64,000 nt of DNA, from assembly GCA_027482245.1 (NCBI GenBank), contig JAIXWG010000049.1, forward strand, positions 62,001 to 126,000, read 5' to 3'. A model generated the notes under the pieces. The model saw only the letters and a program-made list of their open reading frames with translations. It did not search any database and was not told the DNA's origin. Made by a program: the position numbers and the translations under genes. This document shows positions 8,907 through 19,200 of this stretch, piece by piece. How positions within the stretch are numbered: position 1 is the stretch's first letter; each line of letters begins with the position of its first letter. This stretch comes from Acetobacteraceae bacterium. Lineage in GTDB: Bacteria > Pseudomonadota > Alphaproteobacteria > Acetobacterales > Acetobacteraceae.

Positions 8907-9740
8907 GTGGGCCTGCCGAACGACTTCCTCGGATGGCTGCGGCAGAGGCTGCCGGACCGCGGACGCGCCGCGCTGAACCGCGCGCTGTACGAGATCGCCT
9001 ATCGCATCCCTGCCGTGGCCGACAGCGGTTTCTTCAATGGCGGCATGCTGCCGCTGTCGCCGGAGCTGATGGCCGTGCCCGGGCTGCGTGGCACGCCAGC
9101 GCAGGCCAACCTCTATCACTTCGTCATGCTGGACCATCTGGCCGGGCTAGTGTGGGAACCGGCCCGGCTGCTGGAGGTGGGCTGCGGCGCGGGCGGCGGT
9201 CTGCTCTATGCCCGCGCCGCCTGGCCGCGCAGCGCGCTGGTCGGCATCGATGCCAGCGGCAGCGCCATCGCCGCCGCGACGCAGCGGCTGCGCGACCAGC
9301 CCGGCATCACGCTGATGCAGGCGCGCGGCGAGGCCCTGCCCTTCCCGGCAGCGGGCTTCGACGTGCTGGTCAGCATCGGCACCCTCACCAATGTCGGCGC
9401 GGCCGCCTTCCTGCGGGAAGCGGCACGCGTCCTGATGCTGGGCGGCTACCTCTCGCTCTCCGCCGGCACCGGGTGGAGCGCGCTCGACTACCAGGCGATG
9501 CTCGCGCGCGAAGGCGCGGCGGCCGGGCTCCGGCTGATCCGCTTCGCGGAGATCACGGCCGGCACCATGGCGGCGATCGAGGCCGATGCGGAGGCTCACG
9601 CCGCCATGATCGCGCGGCTGCCCTTCTTCCTGCGCGGCCAGGCCCGGGAATGGGCGGCGCTGCCGGGCAGCGTGCGGCATGCGCGCTACCTCGCCGGTGC
9701 CCGGCGCGACATGGCGGCGGTGTTCCAGCGGGAGGCGTGA
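8907..9740 (+). CDS. Class I SAM-dependent methyltransferase
   Basis: 277 residues, GTG start 2 nt after the corA stop. The Rossmann motif I is LLEVGCGAGGGLLYA (about 89-103), followed by LVGIDASGSAIAAA (motif II) and ALPFPAAGFDVLVSIGTLTNV (motif III/IV), as in Methyltransf_11 proteins. The C-terminal third is mainly helical and gives no substrate hint. It may act on a small molecule or lipid; nothing nearby identifies the acceptor. Confidence 0.8.
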   Translation: MGLPNDFLGWLRQRLPDRGRAALNRALYEIAYRIPAVADSGFFNGGMLPLSPELMAVPGLRGTPAQANLYHFVMLDHLAGLVWEPARLLEVGCGAGGGLLYARAAWPRSALVGIDASGSAIAAATQRLRDQPGITLMQARGEALPFPAAGFDVLVSIGTLTNVGAAAFLREAARVLMLGGYLSLSAGTGWSALDYQAMLAREGAAAGLRLIRFAEITAGTMAAIEADAEAHAAMIARLPFFLRGQAREWAALPGSVRHARYLAGARRDMAAVFQREA

Positions 9741-9771
9741 GGGAGTAGCCTCTGCGCAGAGGAGAACGGCC

Positions 9772-11136
9772 ATGGACAACCCCCTGCTCCGCCTGGCGGA
9801 CTACGCCGCTTCCTGGCGCCACGCGCCGCTGCCTGCACCGGTCGAGCACCATGCCCGCCGCGCGCTGGTGGACTGGTTCGCGGCCATGCTGCCGGGCTGC
9901 CTGCAGCCGCCGGCGACGCTGCTGGCCTCGGCGCTTGCCAGCGAACGGGGCGCGGGCGGCGCGATCTGCTACGTCGATGGCGAGGCCGGCGGCATCCGCC
10001 ACGCCGCCCTGCTGAACGCGGTGGCGAGCCACGTGGTCGAGTTCGACGACATCCACCGCGACAGCGGCCTGCATCCCGGCGGCCCCACCATCGCCGCCGC
10101 GCTGGCGACGGCGCAGGCGCGCGGTGCTTCCATGGACACGCTGCTTCGCGCGGTCATCGCGGGCTACGAGGTTGGCGGGCGCATCGGCCTTGCGATCCAG
10201 CCGAGTCATTACCGCAACTGGCACATCACCGGCACGGTCGGCACAATCTGCGCGGCCGTGTCCACCGGCGTGGTGCTGGGCCTCGATGCCACGCGCATGG
10301 CCCATGCCATCGCCACCGCCGCGACCATGGCGGGCGGGTTGCAGCAGGCCTTCCGGGGGGAAGGCATGTCGAAGCCCATGCATCCCGGCCATGCGGCGGA
10401 GGCCGGCGCGCTGGCGGCGCTGGCCGCGTCCGGCGGCGTGACGGGCGCGCTCGACGTGCTGCATGGCCCGGTGGGCTTCGCGGCGGCGACCAGCGACGAT
10501 GCGGGGCAGTGGGACAAGGCCCTGGCGGGGCTTGGCGAGGCCGTGCCGCTGGTCACCGGCATCACCTTCAAGAACCATGGCTGCTGCGGCCATATCTTCG
10601 CGGCGCTGGACGGGCTGGACACGCTGCGGGCACAGCATGGATTCGGGGCGGATGACGTCGCCGCGATCCATGTCGGCGGCTACGGCCCGACCAAGGACAT
10701 CTGCGACCGGCCGGAGGTCTGGACCGAACAGCAGGCCCGCTTCAGCGCGCAATACTGCATCGGCGCGCTGCTTGTGCTGGGCGGCGTGCGCGTCGCGGCC
10801 TTCACGCCTGAACGCCTGGCGGATCCGCGCATCCGGGCGATCATGCCGCACATCACCGTCTCGCTCGACCCCGAACTCGCCGGCGCCTATCCGGCACGGC
10901 GCGCGGCCAGGCTGCAGGTGACGCTGACGGACGGCCGGGTGCTGGAGCATTTCCAGCCGACCCGGAAGGGCGACCCCGACGCGCCACTGACCGATGCCGA
11001 CCTGGCAGCCAAGTTCCGCGAGCTGGCCGTGCCGGTCATCGGCGGCCCGCCGGCGGAGGCGCTGCTGGCCCTGCTGACGCGCGGCCAGGCGCTGCCCGGC
11101 CGCGTGCCCCTGCTGGCCCAGCCCAAGGCGGCCTGA
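9772..11136 (+). CDS. MmgE/PrpD family protein
   Basis: 454 residues, start ATG preceded by GAGGAG. The sequence fits the MmgE/PrpD fold (2-methylcitrate dehydratase, cis-aconitate decarboxylase, iminodisuccinate epimerase): DWFAAMLPGC near the start, NAVASHVVEFDDIHRDSGLHPG at about 80-100, and a KPMHPGHAAEAGALAALAA segment. Family members act on small tri- or dicarboxylates. It is followed by an SDR dehydrogenase and a Bug-type binding protein, which suggests uptake and breakdown of an organic acid. The exact reaction cannot be named. Confidence 0.87.
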   Translation: MDNPLLRLADYAASWRHAPLPAPVEHHARRALVDWFAAMLPGCLQPPATLLASALASERGAGGAICYVDGEAGGIRHAALLNAVASHVVEFDDIHRDSGLHPGGPTIAAALATAQARGASMDTLLRAVIAGYEVGGRIGLAIQPSHYRNWHITGTVGTICAAVSTGVVLGLDATRMAHAIATAATMAGGLQQAFRGEGMSKPMHPGHAAEAGALAALAASGGVTGALDVLHGPVGFAAATSDDAGQWDKALAGLGEAVPLVTGITFKNHGCCGHIFAALDGLDTLRAQHGFGADDVAAIHVGGYGPTKDICDRPEVWTEQQARFSAQYCIGALLVLGGVRVAAFTPERLADPRIRAIMPHITVSLDPELAGAYPARRAARLQVTLTDGRVLEHFQPTRKGDPDAPLTDADLAAKFRELAVPVIGGPPAEALLALLTRGQALPGRVPLLAQPKAA

Positions 11137-11184
11137 ACCCCGCCCCCATCGCCGCGTTCCGCGCCGGCATCGCAGGAGTTTCGC

Positions 11185-11883
11185 ATGACGGATCGCGTGG
11201 CGCTGGTGACGGGGGCGGCGCGCGGCATCGGCCGCGGCATCGTGGAACGCCTGGCGCGGGACGGCTTCCGCGTCGTCGGCGTGGATGTCGAGGTCGGGCC
11301 GCCCGGCCCGGCCCGCATGGTCCGCGCCGATGTCGGCGACCCCGCCGCCGTCGCCGCACTGATCGCCGGGATCGAGGCGGAGGAGGGCCGGCTCGACGCC
11401 GTCATCAGCAATGCCGGCATCATGCGGCGCTCCCCGCCGGAAGAGCTGGCGCCCGAGACCTGGGACCTGGTGATCCGCACCAACCTGACCGCCGCCTTCC
11501 TGCTGGCCCGCGCCACCGCGCCGCTGCTGCGCCGCCAGGGTGGTTCGATCGTTACCATCGCCTCCACCCGTGCGCACCAGTCCGAGCCCGAGACGGAGGC
11601 CTATGCGGCCTCCAAGGGCGGGCTGGTGGCGCTGACGCATGCGCTGGCGATGAGCCTCGGCCCCGCCATCCGCGTGAACTGCGTCAGCCCCGGCTGGATC
11701 GCGACGAAGGGGGAGGCGCTGCGGCCGGAGGACCACGCCCAGCACCCCGCGGGCCGCGTCGGCACGGTGGAGGATGTGGCGGGGCTCGTCGCCTGGCTGG
11801 TCGGGCCGGAGGCCGGCTTCGTCACGGGGGCGGAGTTCGTGGTGGATGGGGGCATGACGCGGAAGATGATCTACGTCGAATGA
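11185..11883 (+). CDS. SDR-family oxidoreductase
   Basis: 232 residues, classical short-chain dehydrogenase/reductase. The NAD(P)-binding TGAARGIGRGI motif is at about 10-20, the structural NAG (SNAGIM) near 76, and the catalytic YAASKGG tetrad near 138, followed by the PGWIATKG segment; it ends with VDGGMT. AGGAG lies 6 nt before the start. It is likely a cytosolic NAD(P)-dependent alcohol dehydrogenase or reductase working with the preceding PrpD-type enzyme. A hairpin follows the stop codon. Confidence 0.9.
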   Translation: MTDRVALVTGAARGIGRGIVERLARDGFRVVGVDVEVGPPGPARMVRADVGDPAAVAALIAGIEAEEGRLDAVISNAGIMRRSPPEELAPETWDLVIRTNLTAAFLLARATAPLLRRQGGSIVTIASTRAHQSEPETEAYAASKGGLVALTHALAMSLGPAIRVNCVSPGWIATKGEALRPEDHAQHPAGRVGTVEDVAGLVAWLVGPEAGFVTGAEFVVDGGMTRKMIYVE

Positions 11884-11890
11884 CACGATT

Positions 11891-11920
11891 GAACGGCGTT
11901 GATTGCGCCGTTCTTGATTT
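11891..11920 (+). terminator. Hairpin after SDR gene, possible terminator
   Basis: GAACGGCG (11891-11898) pairs with CGCCGTTC (11906-11913) around a 7-nt loop and is followed by TTGATTT. An 8-bp stem with a short T-rich tail fits a weak intrinsic terminator between the SDR gene and the Bug-protein gene. Confidence 0.5.
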
Positions 11921-11981
11921 CCACGCACCGTGACTGTATCTGCGACCTACCGGCGTGATTTGCGCCGGAGAGGACCGCAGC

Positions 11982-12956
11982 ATGACCGCCACCCCCGCCT
12001 TCCGCCGCCGCTCCCTGCTCGGGCTCGCCGCCGCGGGGCTGTGCCTGCCGGGCCTGGCCCGCGCCCAGGGGTGGCCGGAGCGGTCCATCCGCCTCATCGT
12101 CCCGGTCGCGCCGGGCGGCAGCCAGGACATCGTGGCGCGGCTGTCGGCGCGGGCGATCGGCGATGCACTCGGCCAGTCCGTCACGGTGGAGAACCTGCCT
12201 GGCGGCGGGTCCAACATCGGCTATGCCGCCGCGGCGCGGGCGGCCGGCGATGGCTATACGCTGCTCGCGGGGTCCGACACGCTGTCCATCACGGGCGCGC
12301 TGACGCCGCGTCTCACCTATGATCCGCTCGGCTTCGCCGCGGTGCACCGCACGGTGCGGGTGCCGCAGATCCTCGTCGTGCGCGCCGACCATCCCGCCAA
12401 GGACTTTGCCGAGTGGTTCGCGGCCTCCCGCCGTGAACCGCCGGCTGTCGGCACGCCGGGCAATGGCAGCCTCGCGCATCTTCTGCTGGAACAGCTTTCC
12501 CGCGCCGCCGACAGCAGCTGGACCCATGTGCCCTATCGCGGCGGGGCGCTGGCGGTGAACGACCTGATGGCGGGGCAGCTCCAGGGCGTGATGATCAACA
12601 TCGGCGCCGTCACCGACCACGTCCGCGGCGGGCGGCTGCGCGGCCTGGTGGTCAGCGCCGATGCCCGCACCACCGCGCTGCCGGAGGTGCCGACGCTCGG
12701 CGAACTCGGCCTCGGCGCCATCACGGCGGTGGGCTGGCACGGGCTGGTCGCGCCGGCGGGCACCGATCCCGCCATCATCGCCCGGATCAACGCCGCCAGC
12801 CGCGCCGCGGCGAAGCGTGCGGACCTGGCGGAGCGCTTCGCCGGCCTCGGCGTGGAGGCAACGGATGAGGGGCCGGAGGTCCTGGCCGCCGCCATCCGCG
12901 ACGACGCCGCCCGCTATGCCGAAGTGGTGCGGCGGTTCAACATCCGCGCGGAGTGA
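11982..12956 (+). CDS. Bug-type periplasmic solute-binding protein (TctC family)
   Basis: 324 residues. The leader RRRSLLGLAAAGLCLPGLARAQG is Tat-like and ends at ARAQG, followed by the family start WPERSIRLIVPVAPGGSQDIVAR. GGGSNIGYAAAARAAGDGYTLL and VPYRGGALAVNDLMAGQ are typical of Bug proteins, which bind carboxylates for tripartite tricarboxylate transporters. No tctA or tctB membrane gene is in the window, so this is an orphan receptor, as is common in organisms rich in Bug proteins. The PrpD and SDR genes just upstream are its likely metabolic partners. Confidence 0.9.
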   Translation: MTATPAFRRRSLLGLAAAGLCLPGLARAQGWPERSIRLIVPVAPGGSQDIVARLSARAIGDALGQSVTVENLPGGGSNIGYAAAARAAGDGYTLLAGSDTLSITGALTPRLTYDPLGFAAVHRTVRVPQILVVRADHPAKDFAEWFAASRREPPAVGTPGNGSLAHLLLEQLSRAADSSWTHVPYRGGALAVNDLMAGQLQGVMINIGAVTDHVRGGRLRGLVVSADARTTALPEVPTLGELGLGAITAVGWHGLVAPAGTDPAIIARINAASRAAAKRADLAERFAGLGVEATDEGPEVLAAAIRDDAARYAEVVRRFNIRAE

Positions 12957-12989
12957 ATTGGCGGGGCGTCCGGGACGCCCCCTCAATTC
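12955..12989 (+). terminator. Strong hairpin terminator candidate
   Basis: Immediately after the Bug gene stop, GGGGCGTCC (12963-12971) and GGACGCCCC (12973-12981) form a stem flanked by a second pairing GAATTG/CAATTC (12955-12960/12984-12989). The long hairpin is well placed to end transcription, although no T-run follows. The rest of the gap up to 13129 holds no recognised gene. Confidence 0.6.
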
Positions 12990-13129
12990 CTCAGGGGATT
13001 TACCCTCTTTAGCACTTTTAGCACCGATTCCGGGGTTTTCCGCAGCGACCCCGCGGACCCCAAGGATATGCCTATGGCAGGTGGCGCAAGGAACATATCA
13101 GGAACAAAACCCGACACGCAAGCGCGCGG

Positions 13130-13345
13130 TCAGGCGGGCGGCAGGCGCGGGGTCAGGTCCGCGCGGAGGCCCCTCGCCTCCAGCGCCGCGATCCGGGCGG
13201 GCAGCAGGGCCAGCAGGCGGTGCTTCGCGGTGTCGGGCCAATAGGGCCAGGCGCCGATCTCCTCCCCGGTCCGGCCGCAGCCGATGCAGTGGCCGGTGAG
13301 GCGGTCCAGCACGCAGACCTGGATGCAGGGGCTGGGGACGGTCAC
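13130..13345 (-). CDS. DUF1289 family protein
   Basis: 71 residues. It has the family pattern SPCIQVCVLD...GHCIGCGRTGEEIGAWPYW, with four cysteines that could bind a metal or Fe-S centre. The GTG start overlaps the TGA of the upstream flavoprotein gene (GTGA), so translation is coupled. DUF1289 proteins often sit next to oxidoreductases; their biochemical role is not established. Confidence 0.85.
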   Translation of the reverse strand: MTVPSPCIQVCVLDRLTGHCIGCGRTGEEIGAWPYWPDTAKHRLLALLPARIAALEARGLRADLTPRLPPA

Positions 13346-14739
13346 CCGGCGGCGGCCGCCGCAGGATCAGCCCCGCGTGCCGCCGCAGGATCAGCCCCGC
13401 GTGCCGCCGCACGACCAGCGAGAAAACCCAGCACGAAGCTCTGCGCCAGGCCGTTGCCGGGGATGTAGCCCGCCGTGCCCGTGCCGCTGATGCCGCAGGC
13501 GACGCCGCCGGCGGCGAAGAGGCGCGGGATGGCGCTGCCATCGGGGCGCAGCACGCGCGCCACCGCATCCACCCGCGCGCCGCCCTGGGTATGGGCCAGG
13601 GCGCCGGTGATCTCCGCTGCATAGAACGGCGCGGCGATCGAGGCCTTCCAGTTGCGGCGGCCGAAGGGGTCCGAGGCCTGGCCGGAAGCGCAGGCGGCGG
13701 CATGAGCCAGCGTCTCCACCAGCACGGCCTCGGGCAGGCCGAAGCGGTTGGCGATCTCCGCCACGCTCTCGCAGCGGGTCATGGCGCCGAGTTCGACGGC
13801 GCGGCGGAAGGGGCCGCCGGCCTGGGCCGCCTGCTGCGCGTGCTCGTCCCAGATCTCCACGGCCCGGCCCTCGGGCTGGGAGAGCAGGACGCCCGTCATC
13901 TCGGAGGGGCCCATATCCTCGGCGCAGAAGCGCCGCCCTTCCCGGTTCACCATGACGGAGCCGAGCGCGGGGAGGGAGGCGCCGAAGCGCGGGCGGACCG
14001 TGCCGATGAGGTGGGGGGAGACGTGGGGTTGGCCCTGGTAGGCGTCCATGCACTGCATCTCCGCGCCCAGTTCGGCGGCGACGCGGACGCCGAAGCCGGT
14101 GGAGCCGGCGCCGCCGGCATGGACGGCGTGGCGGGCGGGGGGTGCGAAGCGGGCCAGCAGGTCCGGCGCGCCGCCATAGCCGCCGGTGGCGAGGATCACG
14201 GCCCCGGCCTCCGCATGGTGGGTGATGCCGTCGCGCGTGTAGGTCGCGCCGGTCACGTCGGGCAGCAGGGCGGTGACTTCCGCGCCATCGAGGAAGGTGA
14301 GGTTGGGGAAGCGGGCCAGGGCTTCGCGCAGCAGGGTGTTGAATTCGGCGCCGCTCTCACCCGCCGTGGCGTGCAGGCGTTTCACCGCGTGGCCGGGCCA
14401 GTTGGTGGTGGTGTGGAGGTGGAGGGGCACGCCGGCGGGGCCATCGATGAAGTCGGCGGTCTCGGCCGCGCCTTCGGCCACGGTGCGAAGCAGAAGGTCC
14501 GGCACGGTGTCGCCGTTCTTGGCGCGGACGTCGCTGATGAAAAGGTCGGCGGAGTCCTCGATGCCGGCCTCGCGCTGCCAGCGCGTGCCGGGGGCGGAGA
14601 AGAGGCCGCCGGAGGTGGCGAAGGTGGAGGGCTGGCCGGAATCCAGCAGCAGGGTGCGGGCGCCGTGGTGGGCCGCGGCGAGGGCGGCGACCAGGCCGGC
14701 GGCGCCGGCTCCGGCGACGAGGACGTCGTGGGTTTTCAT
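13342..14739 (-). CDS. FAD-dependent oxidoreductase (fumarate reductase/succinate dehydrogenase flavoprotein family)
   Basis: 465 residues from the ATG at 14739; upstream in-frame ATGs exist but lack the family fold. The dinucleotide-binding motif VLVAGAGAAGLVAALAAAHHG is at the N-terminus. ATGGYGG, SVMVNREGRRFCAEDMG and GITGTG-like GISGTGTAGYIPGNGLAQ near the end match the FAD_binding_2 family (fumarate reductase, ketosteroid dehydrogenase, TcuA). The C-terminus carries a short alanine-rich repeat (ARGADPAA twice) made by a 24-nt tandem duplication. Substrate unknown. The Bug gene on the other strand, 298 nt away, may supply it. Confidence 0.85.
   Translation of the reverse strand: MKTHDVLVAGAGAAGLVAALAAAHHGARTLLLDSGQPSTFATSGGLFSAPGTRWQREAGIEDSADLFISDVRAKNGDTVPDLLLRTVAEGAAETADFIDGPAGVPLHLHTTTNWPGHAVKRLHATAGESGAEFNTLLREALARFPNLTFLDGAEVTALLPDVTGATYTRDGITHHAEAGAVILATGGYGGAPDLLARFAPPARHAVHAGGAGSTGFGVRVAAELGAEMQCMDAYQGQPHVSPHLIGTVRPRFGASLPALGSVMVNREGRRFCAEDMGPSEMTGVLLSQPEGRAVEIWDEHAQQAAQAGGPFRRAVELGAMTRCESVAEIANRFGLPEAVLVETLAHAAACASGQASDPFGRRNWKASIAAPFYAAEITGALAHTQGGARVDAVARVLRPDGSAIPRLFAAGGVACGISGTGTAGYIPGNGLAQSFVLGFLAGRAAARGADPAAARGADPAAAAAG
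13355..13402. repeat. 24-nt tandem direct repeat in the 3' end of the flavoprotein gene
   Basis: Two identical 24-nt units (13355-13378 and 13379-13402) beginning GCCGCCGCAGGATCAG, with a decayed third unit to about 13424. They encode the ARGADPAA repeats of the protein tail. In-phase expansion has lengthened the C-terminus after the conserved flavoprotein end. Confidence 0.85.
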
Positions 14740-14930
14740 GGCCGGGACCATCGCGCGGCGTGGCGCTGGTGTGAAGGCGGCGGGCACCCCTTCGAGACGG
14801 TCCAGGGCCGGTTCGGCCCTGGCGGGTGGGGTGTGGGCAGGGCGGAGCCCTCACCACTGATCTGCTGGCGGTAAGTGACTGATGTCATTGGTGCGGCACT
14901 GGCGGTTCGGATTGCTGCGAGGCTGCGGCG

Positions 14931-14969
14931 ACCCCCACCCCAACCCTCCCCCGCAAGCGCGGGGGAGGG
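14931..14969. repeat. Palindromic intergenic element, variant 1, copy A
   Basis: ACCCCCACCCCAA leads into CCCTCCCCCGC (14944-14954), AAGC loop, GCGGGGGAGGG (14959-14969). The same unit recurs at 21965 and 24937, and a related one at 23001 and 37862. It lies in the 298-nt gap 14740-15037 between the divergent flavoprotein and Bug genes, which otherwise shows no gene. Confidence 0.8.
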
Positions 14970-15037
14970 AGCGGGTCGTGCTTGACAGGGGGCGCGGGGG
15001 GCGGCGGACTGCCGGGGCCAACCGGGGGTGCCTGACG

Positions 15038-16003
15038 ATGTTCCGACGCAGCCTGCTTGCCGCGACCCTTGCCCTGCCCGCGCTGAAGGGAGCGGCCGCG
15101 CAGGCGCCCTGGCCGGACCGGCCGGTGCGGCTGGTGAACCCCTTCACGGCCGGGTCGGCGACCGATGTGGTGGCGCGGCTGGTGACGCAGGACCTGTCCG
15201 AGCGACTCGGACAGCAGTTCCTGGTGGACAACCGGACGGGCGCATCCGGCAATATCGGCACGGAATTCGTCGCGCGGTCGCGGCCGGATGGGCAGACGCT
15301 GCTCGTCGGATCGCCCGGCACGATGGGCATCAACCCCTTCCTGTTCCGCACGCTGCCCTATGACGCCACGCGGGATTTCGTGGCGGTGTCGCACACCGTG
15401 TCCTTCCCGCAGGTCGTCGTGGTGAACCCGAACGGGCCGATCCGCAGCATCGCGGACCTGGTGGCGGCGGCGCGGGCCAGGCCGGGAGCGCTGAACTACG
15501 GCTCCTCCGGCTCGGGCTCCACGGCGCATCTGGCGGTTGAACTGCTGCGGGCCGCGACGGGAATCGACATGGTGCATGTCCCCTTCCGCGGCGGCACGCA
15601 GGCCGTGCAGGCGGTGATGCAGGACGAGGTGCAGGTGGCGGTGGAGGGCCTGCCCTCCCTCCCCGGCTTCCTCTCCGGCGGGCAGCTGCGGGCCATCGGC
15701 GTCACCTCCGCCGAGCGGTCGCCCAAGATCCCGGAGGTGCCGGCGGTGGCGGAGACGGTGCCGGGCTTCGATGCCGCCGCCTGGGTGATCTTCTTCGCGC
15801 CGACGGGCACGCCGGCACCCTTCATCGAGCGGCTGTCGGCGGAAATCCGCACCTCGCTCAACCGGCCCACGGTGCGGGACCGGCTGCTGGACCTGGGTGC
15901 GACGGTGGTGGGCAGCGACCCCGCCACCACCACCGCCTTCCACCGGCGGGAGCTGGAGAAGTGGAAGCGGGCGGTGGAGCTGTCGGGCGCGCGGGTGGAC
16001 TGA
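15038..16003 (+). CDS. Bug-type periplasmic solute-binding protein (TctC family)
   Basis: 321 residues from the ATG at 15038, chosen because the leader MFRRSLLAATLALPALKGAAAQA directly precedes the mature start WPDRPVRLVNPFTAGSATDVVARL. GASGNIGTEFVARSRPDGQTLL and VPFRGGTQAVQAVMQDEVQ are Bug-family hallmarks. It is orphan, with no tctAB nearby. A longer open frame reaches 14882 but runs through the palindromic repeat, so it is unlikely to be coding. Confidence 0.9.
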   Translation: MFRRSLLAATLALPALKGAAAQAPWPDRPVRLVNPFTAGSATDVVARLVTQDLSERLGQQFLVDNRTGASGNIGTEFVARSRPDGQTLLVGSPGTMGINPFLFRTLPYDATRDFVAVSHTVSFPQVVVVNPNGPIRSIADLVAAARARPGALNYGSSGSGSTAHLAVELLRAATGIDMVHVPFRGGTQAVQAVMQDEVQVAVEGLPSLPGFLSGGQLRAIGVTSAERSPKIPEVPAVAETVPGFDAAAWVIFFAPTGTPAPFIERLSAEIRTSLNRPTVRDRLLDLGATVVGSDPATTTAFHRRELEKWKRAVELSGARVD

Positions 16004-16237
16004 CCGCCGCGCCGCAGCGCGAGGGGGGGCCCGCGCGGCCCGGCCGTCTCATGACATGATACTGGATAATTCTGTCAAACTACTTGTTCACGGACGCGTA
16101 ACAGTCCACTCTCCGATTGTCTCGAAAACGACGTCCCTGGCTGCCTCCGGCGACCGGGCGCGTCGGCGGCGACGAATGCTGAGGCGATGACGCCGCGGCT
16201 TCTCTCGGCGCGAGCAACCGGGGGAGAAAAACGTCCC

Positions 16238-19200
16238 ATGTCTACGTCACTGAGCTTCGGCCTTGAGACCGGCATGTGGGGCGCCGGCGTTCCCGGTACC
16301 ATCCAGTATGATTTCGACGACCTCTACCAGGAGGTGTCGGGCAATGAATCCGTCGGCTATTCCAACCGCGTGGGCGACGAGTTCTACGCCTACATCTCCG
16401 CCACGCTCGGCATCGACTACGCCTTCGGCTTCGGCCTGATCGGGTCGCTGATCCTCAAGACCGGCGACATCGATGTCAGCTACGCCATCAATGTGAATGA
16501 GCAGGTCTCCCGCAAGGAGGACACGCTCAACCAGGCCTCCAGCATCAACACGGCGGGCTACACGGCGGGCACGGCCTCCCTCACCTCCACTGGCATCGAT
16601 CTCGCGGGCAGCAGCCTCGACCTCGACCTGGTGGCGAAGGCCAAGGCGATCATCAGCGCCAGCTTCTCGGCCGGCGCCGGCGTGGACATCGAGATCCCGG
16701 TGCTGCCGGACATCACCTTCGAGATCCCGATCGGCCCCTACGGCTTCAGCTTCCCGGATGCCCCCTTCCTCGATACCCGGGTGAACCTGGTCCATATCAG
16801 CGGGGCGAACTTCACGCCGCTCAGCTATGGCGAGCTCGGCGCCAGCATCAGCGCGGCGCTGCCGGCGCCGATCCAGCTGTCCACCAGCACCCTGACGCCG
16901 GATTCGGACCCGCTGGGCAACCTGGTGACGATCGGCGCGAGCAACCCGTTCCTGACCGTCGACTTCAACTTCCCCGAGGCCCTGGCCGCGATCTTCGGCG
17001 TGCCGGGAGAGGTGTTCCGCTTCGACTACACCGGGTCCTTCGGCCCGCTGTCGGTCAGCCTGGACTACACGAACCTCTTCGCGGGCCTGGTCGGCAGCGC
17101 CGCCATCGCGCAGCAATTCTCCTTCGTGCCGGACCGCGTCGACGTCACCATGGTGTCGAGCCTCGGCCAGACGCTGACGGGACGGCTCGGCGACAATTTC
17201 GTCTTCGACACGCCGCAGGGCGAAGGGTCCTTCACCGTCGATGCGAGCTACGCGCTGGTCGGCACCCTGTTCTGCACGACGGGGCTGCAGCTGACGAGCA
17301 GCTTCGACGTCACCATCTTCGAGGGCAGCTTCAGCGTCGGCGTCGACATCGACGTCCTGGTCTACCACATCCAGGAATCCTTCGGCTTCGGCTACGGGCC
17401 GGTCTACGCGGATTCCTGGATCATCGCGCAGCAGTTCATCCCCTTCGTGACCACGTCGCACAGCTACACGCTGCCGACGCAGACCGCGCGCTACACCATC
17501 ACCTACGAGAATTTCTACATCGCCACCGAAGGCGACGACACCTTCACGCTGACCACGCGGCAGCGGGAGGTCGATGCGCTGGGGGGCAACGACTCCATCA
17601 CCGGCAACCGGCTGGACAACCGCCTGCATGGCGATGGCGGCGACGACACGCTGCTCGGCATGGCGGGGGCGGACACGCTGGTGGGCGGCACGGGCCGGGA
17701 CAGCCTGGCGGGCGGCACCGGGGATGACCTGGTCTCCGGCGGCGCGGATGCCGACACGCTGGATGGCGGCGAAGGCGCGGACACGCTGGCCGGCGACGGC
17801 GGGCGCGACAGCGTGACGGGCGGGCTGGACGATGACAGCCTGTCCGGCGGCGCGGATGCGGACACGCTGGAAGGCGGCGAAGGCGCGGATACGCTGGCCG
17901 GCGATGGCGGCGGGGACGTGCTGCGCGGTGGCGCGGGGCGCGACATCGCGAGCTATGGCAGCGCCGGCACGGGCGTGATGGCGGACCTCGGCACGCCGTC
18001 CCGCAACACCGGCGACGCGGCGGGCGACAGCTACAACGCGATCGAGGGCCTGTCCGGCAGCGGCTTCGCCGACACGCTGCATGGCGATGCGGCCGCCAAC
18101 CTGCTGCGCGGTGCGGATGGCGACGACGTGCTGCGCGGTCGCGCGGGCGATGACAGCCTGGCGGGCGAGGCCGGCAACGACCTGCTGTTCGGCGAGGCCG
18201 GCGCGGACAGCATGGCCGGCAACGAGGGCGCCGACACCGTCTATGGCGGAGAGGGCAACGACTACGCCAACCTCGGCTCGGGCGACGACCGCGGCTTCGG
18301 CCAGGAAGGCGACGACCGGCTGGACGGCGATGCGGGCGCGGACACGCTGCTGGGCGGCGACGGGAACGACACGCTGCTGGGCGGCGCGGATGCCGACATC
18401 CTGCGCGGCGAGGCCGGCAACGACCGCGCCGATGGCGGCGAGGGTGCGGACAGCCTCTACGGCGGCACGGGCGCGGACAGCCTGTTCGGCAACACCGGCG
18501 ACGACAGCCTGAAGGGCGATGACGGCGCCGATACGCTGAGTGGCGGCACGGGGAACGACATCCTGGAAGGCGGGCTGGGCGGCGACCGGCTGGTTGGCGG
18601 ATCGGGGCTCGACACCGCGACCTATGCGAATGCCACGACCAGCGTGGTGGCCAGCCTGACGGATCCGCTGCGCAATAGCGGCGAGGCGATCGGCGACACC
18701 TATTCCAGCGTCGAGAACCTGACGGGCAGCGCCTTCTCCGACGTCCTCTATGGCGACGCCATCGGCAACTTCCTGCGAGGGCTGGCGGGCGATGACCAGC
18801 TCTGGGGCTATGCCGGCGCGGATACGCTGGATGGCGGCGCGGGGAACAACATCCTCTATGCCGGCGAGGGCAATGACCGCCTGATCGTCGCCAGCGGCAG
18901 CAACCAGCTCTGGGGCGGCGATGGCGATGACCGCGCGCAGGGCGGCACGGGCACCGACCTGATCTATGGCGAGGCCGGCAACGACACCGCGCTGGGTGGC
19001 CTGGGCGACGACCAGGTCGTGGGTGGCGAGGGCAATGACTCGCTGGCCGGCGAGGGCGGCAACGACATCCTGCGCGGCGATGCCGGCGGCGATACGATCG
19101 ATGGCGGCGACGGCCAGGACAACATCAGCGGCGGCGAGGGCAACAACCGGCTGCTCGGCGGTACCGGCAACGACATCATCATCGCCGGCAACGGCAACGA

